Shown here one piece after another: positions 9,101 to 16,140 of a stretch of DNA of 56,268 nucleotides. This DNA comes from Candidatus Zhuqueibacterota bacterium (GTDB taxonomy: Bacteria; Zhuqueibacterota; Zhuqueibacteria; Residuimicrobiales; Krinioviventaceae). The notes below the pieces were generated by a model. It was not told where the DNA came from, did not search any database, and saw only the letters and a program-made list of their open reading frames with translations. Position 1 is the stretch's first letter. Each line of letters begins with the position of its first letter. The stretch covers positions 1 through 56,268 of the forward strand of contig JAFGJB010000193.1 in NCBI GenBank assembly GCA_016929295.1, given 5' to 3'. The position numbers were made by a program, and so were the translations under genes.

Positions 9101-10301
9101 ACCGGAGAATGAGGCAGAGACGGATACTTTAGCTTGTGAGAAGGAGGGTGATCATTATATCTGTAAGGTAAAGTTTAAATTTAATAATAGCATGGATGCA
9201 ATATTTAAAGTGACATTTGTTGATTCTGCCGGCAATTGCAGTGAGCCCAAAATTATCAATGTTGATGTAGTGGAGGAGCCGCGAATATCGCTTACCTTGT
9301 TCGATTATGCGACCTTTCCAAAATTCGACTCGCCGACCTCTGTGTTGCCGGATACAACCGGCGTCAATAGCAAATTTACCAGTGAGGTAAAGCCCGATTC
9401 ACTTGTCGCTTTTGCAGAGAGAATTCGTGGTGATTGGTCTTATTTCAAATATTCATTTGTGCAAGACGTAGTCTGGGATACTGTCAAAACGAATAAATAC
9501 AAGATTGCCGACACCCTAGCATCGATTTATCTTATACGATTGCCAAAACCGCAAAACCTTTCACCAATGGATTCCATTATTTGCTATGTGCGCATCGAAA
9601 ACAGCCTCGGAGTTTTTACAGATGATGCCGATATGATTATTTATGACAGCGTTGCACCAACACTGGAATATTTTAGAGGTACGAAAAATACAGCCGCCAC
9701 AGATTTTGAGATCGTATCGGATTCACTAGATTATGAAATCACATTTAAAGGCTATGACCTGGAACCGGGACAGCTGGATAGTCTCATTATCACAGAGTCC
9801 GTTCTCGATGTGAACAATAATCCTGTCTCTACAAGAGAAACTTTAGTGGCATACGAATCGTCACCGCAGAACGCCCGTATTCGGTTACTGCCCGACTTTG
9901 GATATCGCAAATTAACCGCTGTTCTCGTTGACCGCGCCAATCACCGGAGTGGGTCAATATCGTTTCCAGTTCGTCTTAATCCCCTTGAAGTCGCAAACTT
10001 TCCAAATCCGTTCAACCCATCAAGCGGCGATGCCAAGATGAGGCAGACAAACTTGATTTTCCCATTAAAAGATGATTCCAAGGTGAAAATTACGATACTC
10101 GATCCGTTTGGTAATCTGGTCAATGAATGGGATGCGGAGTGCATTAAAGATTTGAATAGTGGGGATACGAACGAAGACTTGCGATGGGACGGTACGAACG
10201 CTAAGGGCGATCCTGTTGCCAGCGGGGGTTATATTTGTATCATCGATGCGTTGGACACCGGCGAACGGCACATGCGCAAAATCGCCGTCATAAAGGAGTA
10301 G
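6147..10301 (+). CDS. Giant secreted Ig-like repeat protein with sorting tail
   Basis: A 1384-residue exported protein with signal peptide (hydrophobic core ALLVLIGLLFLISG, ending near DARGQ). The body is a chain of bacterial Ig/cadherin-like beta-sandwich units. Each carries the recurring turn DSAGN or DQAGN (for example TASDSAGNGPV, QANDSAGNASLP, TFVDSAGNCSEP), typical of Ig-like domains in which xDxAGN closes the fold. The end contains ANFPNPFNPSSG and a FlgD-like LRWDGTNAKGDPVASGGYIC segment, i.e. a sorting tail. It starts 45 bases after the previous secreted protein with no clear ribosome site. A long stalk, adhesin or surface fibre is a reasonable inference; no enzyme domain is seen. 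Confidence 0.75.
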   Translation: MKRFGFQQCALLVLIGLLFLISGVNDARGQNMSAGAITDLQQFVEQSRANALSIPVDPEVPPIELLKKPVFTTGDTLSLFWNGLDNPQRFTWGTVPLSDCLLELEASLDSTFSDIVILQPSPAASDSSKSFQIPANWIGQKIYYRGILYVKKGNSGVKGDPEKAVIVSSTQDMIKPTLDAFEWIDKSSDGAGEKNGWYRTDSLEFRYSGLSDLAGIFTDTLKYDTLKYLVHTYVPKPDGNPGPRSVSGSFDLSAEKLSDGEHDYGFSARDAGYSHASHGPGSKLAELWQIKGIYAGLLASGVIKIDRQAPLINMDNVRSVYSSPDTVADGSIVLTVNITDALSGVDENSISVSFSPALDHTFLTEKSQGVCTVIITVRHLAGKDSTSTLTVTASDSAGNGPVQASKKIDFFLKAPELISFRMADLNIDTQECLSPHVDFTDSTWVLIDSLDIAPHPRPVVSLQICGDSDRECVTEPWPETGTLKFDWTRVVTNDKAFNQVVITINAIDALGNAQKNGPADTLVYDIETPEISVTVRDTSAWEGDKPGRYGAYPFWTNDRDVLVKIESEATDLYKIHQTKPTEECLEAAQLSFYYRLPDSDSPYEFSYQANDSAGNASLPASFPIKLDTTIPDVDSNNFSVSDTPGSPDSVNITYYDPNRSIPDLSRFVVNNNTYTKIAKNPETEPVRYTVTVPENPDDYIVSLIDFAGNETDTVRISRIPTFAFVLFDTDIDSTDSLLLAQAKYTNAEIVAWQPDPDSSKINFDWAKITQVIFYNESEDVSIVWKPGMRKLLDLEVLYGNLSSGKTYPIKAKPTVKSWPEYLPPWPSDSIIFDVVAPEITSLAVKDTIYTQWPAEDGFTNDLDVQLTADVAEVDSSPIDSMLIYGDVKDSLFVLYKKFKTIRLTETENSAAKKIFCQIRDQAGNWSDSIDESIHYVVQTIINHTDDEITIKESEIDTNNIAMLPVKFSCPFPEFIWKVVTVDTAIPENEAETDTLACEKEGDHYICKVKFKFNNSMDAIFKVTFVDSAGNCSEPKIINVDVVEEPRISLTLFDYATFPKFDSPTSVLPDTTGVNSKFTSEVKPDSLVAFAERIRGDWSYFKYSFVQDVVWDTVKTNKYKIADTLASIYLIRLPKPQNLSPMDSIICYVRIENSLGVFTDDADMIIYDSVAPTLEYFRGTKNTAATDFEIVSDSLDYEITFKGYDLEPGQLDSLIITESVLDVNNNPVSTRETLVAYESSPQNARIRLLPDFGYRKLTAVLVDRANHRSGSISFPVRLNPLEVANFPNPFNPSSGDAKMRQTNLIFPLKDDSKVKITILDPFGNLVNEWDAECIKDLNSGDTNEDLRWDGTNAKGDPVASGGYICIIDALDTGERHMRKIAVIKE

Positions 10302-10446
10302 AAACAGCACGCAACACGCGAGATAGCAACCCTGGAAAATGCAGATGATCAACGTCAAAAAAAGACCAGAACGTACAAAATAATATAATTTTGCTGATGT
10401 GAATTTCATCCTGATTTTCCGTGCCAAAAACAACGAGTTGAGCCTT

Positions 10447-11823
10447 ATGCAGAAAAAATTGAGATCTATCCTTCTACTGGTTACAAGCACCCTCTGGACG
10501 AGTGCCGTTGGCTTTGCCCAAAAAGGTGATGCCGGCCAGGCCGGCGAGTTTCTCAGGTACGGCGTTGGCGGCCGCGCACTGGGCATGGGACATGTGTTCA
10601 CCGGCCTGGCTGACGACGCCAGTACGATCTACTGGAATCCAGGTGGATTGATGAATGTGCAACGCGCCGAATTCTCCTCCATGTATACGAACCTGTTTCT
10701 CGATTCCAGATATACCTATCTGGCTGTAGCGCTGCCTCGCAGTTTTATGGGACCGCACAACGCCGTCGGCCTTGCCTGGGTTAATCTCAACATGGCTGAT
10801 TTTGACCAGAGAGATGCCAATAACGAAAGGCTTGGCAGCTTTGACTTTTTCGAACAAGCCTTGATACTATCCGGCGCTCGAGAATCGGTGGGCTCATGGG
10901 GAATTCTGAATTATGGATTGAATTTCAAAGCCGTCAACCAGGCGTTTCCCGGCTATATCTCGGAAAATGGCTCTTCAGCGCAGGGCTGGGGCTTTGGCGT
11001 GGATATCGGCGCGACCTTTCGCCCGATCAACGCGCCGCTGCTGAAAGTGCTGCCGTTGCGCTACCTGATGCCATTGCAGCTGGGCGTCGCCGTGCAGAAT
11101 CTACTCCCGCCAAAAATTGGCATTGGTTCGGGAGAAAAGGATAAATATCCGACCGTTTTTCGCTGGGGCGCCAGCTATGCGCTGCTCATGGGCGGCAGTC
11201 GCGTCAATGTGCTCTATGATCAGGAGATTTACGCCAAACGCAAAATCGGCCATTTTTTCGGCGCCGAGGCGCTGTTCCCCGAGCTGTTCACCGGCACGCT
11301 GCCGAGCTTACGCGCCGGATTCAGCTCTCGCACGTCTTCTCCGAGTTTTGGCGGCGGCATTAAACTGGACTATTTGCAGAGCGCCGCCATTCGCATCGAT
11401 TTCGCTTATGCACTCAAACCACACGACGCGCTGGATAGCGATTTTCGCCTGTTTTTGACAATTGATTTCGGAAAACACTTTAATGCCCAATACTTTGCGG
11501 ACCATATTCAACCGGATGGCCCAGATCGTCAGCAAATGCGCTATCATCTCCAGGCCCTGACCCGTTTTATAGAGAATAATGAACTCGCCAGAACATCCGC
11601 ATGGGCGCTTGCTGATAAATTCGATAGAGCCAATCGCCTGCATTACCTGGAGTTCATCAAAGGCTTGCTGCTGGCGAACGCACTTTATGAGCAGCTCATG
11701 GATCAAGTTCGTAGTAGCACCGATCCCGATGTCATCCAAAAGCTACAGTCCCAGGCCAGGGAAGTCGATGCCGAATATAATCGAGTGATTAGCGAAATCG
11801 AAAAAGAGCAAAAGCAACCATGA
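10447..11823 (+). CDS. PorV/UPF0164-like outer-membrane barrel with helical C-terminal tail
   Basis: A 458-residue protein. The signal peptide starts at the ATG at 10447 (MQKKLRSILLLVTSTLW...GFAQ); the upstream in-frame GTG at 10399 would bury it. The mature N-terminus has the hallmark of PorV/PorQ/UPF0164 barrels: GEFLRYGVGGRALGMGHVFT followed by DDASTIYWNPGGL, then amphipathic beta strands to about residue 350. The last 100 residues are instead helical and charged (DRQQMRYHLQALTRFIENNE...SEIEKEQKQP), unlike classic PorV, and could be a periplasmic arm. In T9SS, PorV shuttles tailed cargo to the attachment complex; by analogy this barrel may serve the tailed proteins upstream. A perfect TATAAT lies at 10384-10389 without a good -35. 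Confidence 0.75.
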   Translation: MQKKLRSILLLVTSTLWTSAVGFAQKGDAGQAGEFLRYGVGGRALGMGHVFTGLADDASTIYWNPGGLMNVQRAEFSSMYTNLFLDSRYTYLAVALPRSFMGPHNAVGLAWVNLNMADFDQRDANNERLGSFDFFEQALILSGARESVGSWGILNYGLNFKAVNQAFPGYISENGSSAQGWGFGVDIGATFRPINAPLLKVLPLRYLMPLQLGVAVQNLLPPKIGIGSGEKDKYPTVFRWGASYALLMGGSRVNVLYDQEIYAKRKIGHFFGAEALFPELFTGTLPSLRAGFSSRTSSPSFGGGIKLDYLQSAAIRIDFAYALKPHDALDSDFRLFLTIDFGKHFNAQYFADHIQPDGPDRQQMRYHLQALTRFIENNELARTSAWALADKFDRANRLHYLEFIKGLLLANALYEQLMDQVRSSTDPDVIQKLQSQAREVDAEYNRVISEIEKEQKQP

Positions 11824-11972
11824 GCAGGGTGACAGCAATTTCCCAACGTGACGGTCACCCATCTATTCTTCATGCTGCTGCTGATATTTTTTAAGATGAA
11901 CAATCGGTCCCTGCAACGAGAGTAATCAACAGACGAGAAATGATAGTGATCCGGGATTTGGAGGCTTTATAA

Positions 11973-12587
11973 ATGAATAGATATACCAATATATTAATCC
12001 TGATGTGCGCATTCTTTATATTTATTTCTACCGCGATGGCACAGATGAAGGATGAAGATTGGCTAAAAGCCGGCGAAACCAAGATTTTCATTGGCGAATA
12101 CAAAGCCGCAACTGACGAAATCTTGATACGAGTTTCAAAACCGTCACTGCGTTTGCACTATTTAATGGGTATTGGCTACGAAAATCAGCAAAAATGGCCT
12201 GAAGCGATAGCGCATTTTCAAAAAGCTGTTGAGATTGATCCTAATAATACGCAAAGCATGATTGCATTATCCTATATGGGCCTGGGTCGGTCTCTGATGG
12301 CCAGTGCCAAATATGAACAAGCGATCGAGATGTTTGCAATCGTGACAAAACAGTATTACCGCGAACTTGCATCGGATTACCCACGATATCCGAATTATCA
12401 AGAAAGTATTGACATCAAGATTCACAGCATTGCCGATGACGCCCAATTCTTTATCGCCGAGTGCTATGAAAAAATGGGACAGATGCAAAAAGCTCGTGAT
12501 GAGTACGCCAAAGTGAGCCGTTTCTATCCTTATTCAGCAAAATTGTCGGAAGCGAATAGGAAACTCGCCTCATTGATGGCTGAGTAA
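11973..12587 (+). CDS. Exported TPR protein of the Ton-like cluster
   Basis: A 204-residue protein with a signal peptide (MNRYTNILILMCAFFIFISTAMAQ) and tetratricopeptide repeats. The clearest repeat is WPEAIAHFQKAVEIDPNNTQ; others are KYEQAIEMFAIV and QKARDEYAKVSRFYP. GGAGG precedes the ATG by 8 bases. It lies between the barrel gene and the ExbB-like gene, so a periplasmic adaptor joining the outer-membrane barrel to the motor is a fair inference, comparable in placement to the TPR adaptor YbgF/CpoB of Tol-Pal. No sequence evidence ties it to CpoB itself. Confidence 0.7.
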   Translation: MNRYTNILILMCAFFIFISTAMAQMKDEDWLKAGETKIFIGEYKAATDEILIRVSKPSLRLHYLMGIGYENQQKWPEAIAHFQKAVEIDPNNTQSMIALSYMGLGRSLMASAKYEQAIEMFAIVTKQYYRELASDYPRYPNYQESIDIKIHSIADDAQFFIAECYEKMGQMQKARDEYAKVSRFYPYSAKLSEANRKLASLMAE

Positions 12588-12612
12588 TTCAAATAATGGC
12601 GGAGAATTTATC

Positions 12613-14163
12613 ATGATGATTTTCAAAAAGGAGGGTCAGGTGACTAGTCTGAATAGTATAGTGACACGACTGCTGTTGCTCGCGACTTTGACGGTTTTCA
12701 TTTCGAATGCAGCAATTGCTCAATCGCAATACAAACTGCACATTGTTGCCGAAATCCCTGAACAAAGACAAACAAACTGGCTTGGGCTGCCGACTCGAGT
12801 TGATTTTGTTGTGAGATGGGAGCTCTATGATGTGAGGGATGGCAAACTGGAATCCGGCGATGCCGATGATCTCGAGTACAAAGTATACATGGCTCAAGAT
12901 GACAGCGCTTTTCAAAATGCGACGCCCGTGAACGTAAAAGGCGAACGCCAGCATATCTTCAAGGGTAATGAGGTCAACAGACAATATTATTTCAAGGTTG
13001 ACGGCCTGAAAGAGGGTCAAGTCGTGGTGCAATCGGATGTTATTTGGGCTATAGGAGGCAGAGGGCAAAGAGCGGCTGGCGGCGGTGAGAGCGTAAAGGA
13101 AGATGATAATCAGTTTCCTGTTCCTCTCTTTTTCCCGGTTGCCGAATTGTTCGAGCTCGCCGGCCGTAAAGTACATGTCTATTCGACATCTTCTTTATTA
13201 GGGAAACTATCTTTTACAATGGTATGCTATTTTTTTATCATTGGAATTTTTCTTATTTTCAAAAAATGCATGCCGAATTTATCTTTGGCAAAACTTTTTC
13301 CGATTTCTCATACCAGTCGCAGAAAATTGTTCACTCGCAAGCAAACAATCTATAACAACTATCCCTCGCCGCGTTTTGTATTCTTCATCGATGCATGGAA
13401 AAAAGTAGTCACCAAATCTCACGATAAGGGGATGGATGCCAAGGTGGGCAACAAGGGCGAAACAGAAGACCTCCATTTTAACTATTTCAAGAAATTTGCC
13501 TGGCCCGCACTGGATGTTCTGAGTGATCTGCTCAAATTTGATCCTCGTAAAGACGAAAAAAATGCACTGGTTGAAAAACTTGTCAGCCATTTTGGGCCCG
13601 AGGGCGAGTTCGGCAATCTCATGAATGAGAAAATCGGTGTCGGCACCATGTATGAAAATGCGAACCTGAACTGGAATGATGTCGAGAGAGAATTGATCGA
13701 TCGTAAGGCAAAACCGTTAGACGAGTATCCGACCATCAAAATATTGAGCGCCGGCCTGCAAAATCATATTGTCAATGGCGTCAGCTGGCAAAAGGTGTCG
13801 GAGGAAGTCGACCGGGCAGTGCAAAACAGGATGGATTCCGAGATCGAAAACCTGCACAGCAACTCTGCCGTCGAGTGGCTGTGGAACATGGGCGCGATGG
13901 CGCCGCTCCTCGGTCTCTTTGGAACAATAACCGGTATCTCCAGGGTATTTGAAAATATCAATAAAAATATGACGGCCGAGATCACCCAGGCAAAATTGAT
14001 CAATTTGTTGTCCGGCGGAATTTTCGAAGCGCTCTACACCACTATTTATGGCCTCATCGTCGGCATCATTTTGATGTTGCTTTACTATGGTTATAAAAAT
14101 GACCTCGAGTGGATTAAGAATCAATGGCAGTCGATCTATGTGCTTATAACTGAAAAAATGTAA
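12613..14163 (+). CDS. MotA/TolQ/ExbB-family proton channel protein with periplasmic Fn3-like domain
   Basis: A 516-residue inner-membrane protein. The C-terminal third is a TolQ/ExbB core: transmembrane helix near 199-217, a large cytoplasmic loop, helix 427-441 with GAMAPLLGLFGTITG, and a last helix from GGIFEALYTTIYGLIVG (about 467-493). This matches the APLLGLLGTVxG and EALxTTxxGL motifs of the family. Unusually there is a cleavable signal (LLLLATLTVFISNAAIAQS) and a periplasmic domain of about 150 residues. Its VVRWELYD...LEYKVYMAQDD...YYFKVDGL pattern is that of fibronectin type III. Start is uncertain: ATG 12613, or GTG 12640 preceded by AAGGAGGG. With the ExbD genes it should form a proton-driven motor. 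Confidence 0.8.
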   Translation: MMIFKKEGQVTSLNSIVTRLLLLATLTVFISNAAIAQSQYKLHIVAEIPEQRQTNWLGLPTRVDFVVRWELYDVRDGKLESGDADDLEYKVYMAQDDSAFQNATPVNVKGERQHIFKGNEVNRQYYFKVDGLKEGQVVVQSDVIWAIGGRGQRAAGGGESVKEDDNQFPVPLFFPVAELFELAGRKVHVYSTSSLLGKLSFTMVCYFFIIGIFLIFKKCMPNLSLAKLFPISHTSRRKLFTRKQTIYNNYPSPRFVFFIDAWKKVVTKSHDKGMDAKVGNKGETEDLHFNYFKKFAWPALDVLSDLLKFDPRKDEKNALVEKLVSHFGPEGEFGNLMNEKIGVGTMYENANLNWNDVERELIDRKAKPLDEYPTIKILSAGLQNHIVNGVSWQKVSEEVDRAVQNRMDSEIENLHSNSAVEWLWNMGAMAPLLGLFGTITGISRVFENINKNMTAEITQAKLINLLSGGIFEALYTTIYGLIVGIILMLLYYGYKNDLEWIKNQWQSIYVLITEKM

Positions 14164-14194
14164 GTTCTCTCTGTATGCGTTTACGGGAAATCCC

Positions 14195-14851
14195 ATGGCT
14201 ATAAATCATTTTTCAAAGGAACTGATTGAGCGCGAGGTGGAACTGCCCACGCTGATCGATGTGGTTTTTTTACTGCTTATCTTTTTCATCGCTTCGCTGA
14301 CATTCGCCACCCAGGGCGAAAAGAAGCCGGCGCCGAGTGATCAGAAGGAAGAATTCAGCTTGCCCAAAGCTAAAGGCCGCGTCCTGCAAGACGGCTCAAT
14401 GCAATTGACCAATCTGCTCTTTCAGATCGAGAACAAAATGCGGGCGGATTCGTCATACGTTAGAGTCGTCTATGTTCTATGGCCGGATGGGGTCAAGAAA
14501 ATGTCCGAAAACGAACTCCTGGACATCATCAAGCAGAACCTAGAGCAAGAGCAGGCGGATTCCACTTGTTTCGCGACTTTTCCGCCGGATTATTTAAAAA
14601 TGAGCTATTTTGAGCAGGAACAGTTGCGAGCCTTTCAGCTCATCCGCGATAACATCAGGAAATACCATGAAAACGAATTGGCGCACTCGGCATCAAAATT
14701 GGCCAATACCATCGAGATTCGGGCGACACGTGAGACGGAGTTTCGCATCATCAGCTATATCATGCAGCAGTGCAGCGAATTTGATGACGATATACCCAAA
14801 GTGACGTTCCGGGTCATGGCGCCGGACGAAACGGAAACAGGGGAGGGGTGA
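14195..14851 (+). CDS. ExbD/TolR-family protein (first of two)
   Basis: A 218-residue protein anchored by one N-terminal helix, PTLIDVVFLLLIFFIASLTF. The aspartate of the family's proton-carrying motif is residue 22. The remaining 170 residues would lie in the periplasm and are longer than the usual ExbD domain. They include a charged helical insertion around FEQEQLRAFQLIRDNIRKYH, and the final part resembles the TolR fold. It follows the ExbB-like gene by 31 bases and its stop overlaps the alternative GTG of the next ExbD gene. ExbB-ExbD-ExbD-TonB order is known in Bacteroidota Ton systems. Confidence 0.8.
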   Translation: MAINHFSKELIEREVELPTLIDVVFLLLIFFIASLTFATQGEKKPAPSDQKEEFSLPKAKGRVLQDGSMQLTNLLFQIENKMRADSSYVRVVYVLWPDGVKKMSENELLDIIKQNLEQEQADSTCFATFPPDYLKMSYFEQEQLRAFQLIRDNIRKYHENELAHSASKLANTIEIRATRETEFRIISYIMQQCSEFDDDIPKVTFRVMAPDETETGEG

Positions 14852-14856
14852 AAGGA

Positions 14857-15456
14857 ATGACTTTAAAAATATTGGCTGCCGACAAAAGAAAACCTCAACT
14901 CCACTCGCTCATCGATATGTCCTTCATCTTGCTGCTGTTCTTTCTCGTCACCAGCATGATTGTGCAAATGAAAGAAAAAGAACTAAAGCTCTCCATTCCG
15001 ACACCTAAAAATGAACCGGGACGAGCGCAGATATTTGTCCAGCTCATTGACGAGCACCGTTTTTTATATATCGACCAAAGCGCCAATTCTATAGTAGAGC
15101 AAGTCAACACAAATTTTGGCTTTCAGTCGCAAAGTTGGCGGAATGAGAGAATAATCAGCCGCTTCATACAGGAACGAGCCTCTGATAAAAACGGCATTTT
15201 GACGAAATTGGCCGCCTTGAAAGACCAGGCGCTGAAAAATCCGGAAGCTAGGTTTTTTATCCTGATCCGTTGCCCGGATGAGATCCCCTATTATCACATC
15301 ATCGACCTCGTTCAGGCGGTTGCCGGCGCCTCGAATATTCAGTATGGCTGCGTCGGCGGTTCCCTAGCGGATCTACAAAATGCCACAAGTATCAGGATTG
15401 CGATTGTGACCGACAGGTACGGGATCAGAAGTGAGAATCTTGTCATCAATTTTTAA
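14857..15456 (+). CDS. ExbD/TolR-family protein (second of two)
   Basis: A 199-residue protein with an N-terminal helix SLIDMSFILLLFFLVTSMIV, where aspartate 20 sits at the place of the conserved proton-binding residue. The periplasmic part is about 155 residues, and the ARFFILIRCPDEIPYYHIID stretch corresponds to the usual ExbD ending in which strands lead to a helix. GGGAGGGG at 14841-14848 is eight bases before the ATG at 14857; a GTG at 14848 would overlap the upstream stop. The periplasmic parts of the two ExbD proteins have diverged strongly, so they probably have distinct roles, as in two-ExbD Ton or AglRS-type motors. Confidence 0.8.
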   Translation: MTLKILAADKRKPQLHSLIDMSFILLLFFLVTSMIVQMKEKELKLSIPTPKNEPGRAQIFVQLIDEHRFLYIDQSANSIVEQVNTNFGFQSQSWRNERIISRFIQERASDKNGILTKLAALKDQALKNPEARFFILIRCPDEIPYYHIIDLVQAVAGASNIQYGCVGGSLADLQNATSIRIAIVTDRYGIRSENLVINF

Positions 15457-15483
15457 CTCTGAAAATTTGATTGCGGATAACTT

Positions 15484-16110
15484 ATGAATAGCTCAGGTGC
15501 GCCAAAAAAAAATAGCATAAAGATCTCGACTCTACTACCTTTTCTGCTCATCCCGGTATTGGTAGTTGCCGGGATTTATCTGTTTCAATACTATAGCCTG
15601 CACTATGACTATATTCAACCGACGCCTTTTTCGCCGCCCGATTCGCTTGAAATTCCGATGCGCCCCGGCGTGCAGGGAATTGTGATCTCTGGCCCCGAAA
15701 TTAAAGATTTACTTTTTGAAATCGATATGACGGCAGCCGGTATTCAGCCCATTGTCTGGGAAGAGCTGAAAAAGATGGTGCAGACGGCGCAAATCATTGT
15801 CCAGGCGAGGGTCTCTCCTAGTGGTGATTTGCAGTTCAATTACAATAGCGATGTCAAGGATCTCGGCTATCCGGATGCCGGCCAGTATATTGCAAATCGC
15901 ATCAGCACATGGAAGTATAAAAATACGAAAACCGGCCCGATCCGCTTTAAATTTGACATCGGCGCAGTCGGGCATCAATTGACCGTCGATCCGGGCAGTC
16001 TGCAAAAAAAGAGTGGAATTGCTGAAAAGATAATGGTGAAAGACGGAACTTTGTACTATATCCCCGGATTGAAGAATAATCAAGTCAGTTTCAACAGAGT
16101 TGATTTTTAA
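15484..16110 (+). CDS. TonB-like energy transducer
   Basis: A 208-residue protein with one N-terminal transmembrane helix (LLPFLLIPVLVVAGIYLF) and a periplasmic remainder. Residues about 105-165 follow the TonB C-terminal pattern: a strand with IIVQARVSPSGDLQF, a helix DAGQYIANRIS, then WKYKNTKTGPIRFKFDI, equivalent to the WKFKPA..G.PV strand of TonB. The proline-rich spacer normal in TonB is short (only PTPFSPPDSLEIPMRPG). The position after ExbB-ExbD-ExbD supports the call. The reach is limited, so it may contact a partner that itself spans the periplasm rather than a distant receptor. Confidence 0.65.
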   Translation: MNSSGAPKKNSIKISTLLPFLLIPVLVVAGIYLFQYYSLHYDYIQPTPFSPPDSLEIPMRPGVQGIVISGPEIKDLLFEIDMTAAGIQPIVWEELKKMVQTAQIIVQARVSPSGDLQFNYNSDVKDLGYPDAGQYIANRISTWKYKNTKTGPIRFKFDIGAVGHQLTVDPGSLQKKSGIAEKIMVKDGTLYYIPGLKNNQVSFNRVDF

Positions 16111-16140
16111 GGCAGAGCAGCAGCTATTTTTGAGGACAAT

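Noticed and set aside
11827..11860. GGGTGAC/GTCACCC dyad after the barrel gene as terminator
   Set aside because: The loop is 20 bases and no T-run follows; the next gene seems part of the same cluster, so I do not call termination.
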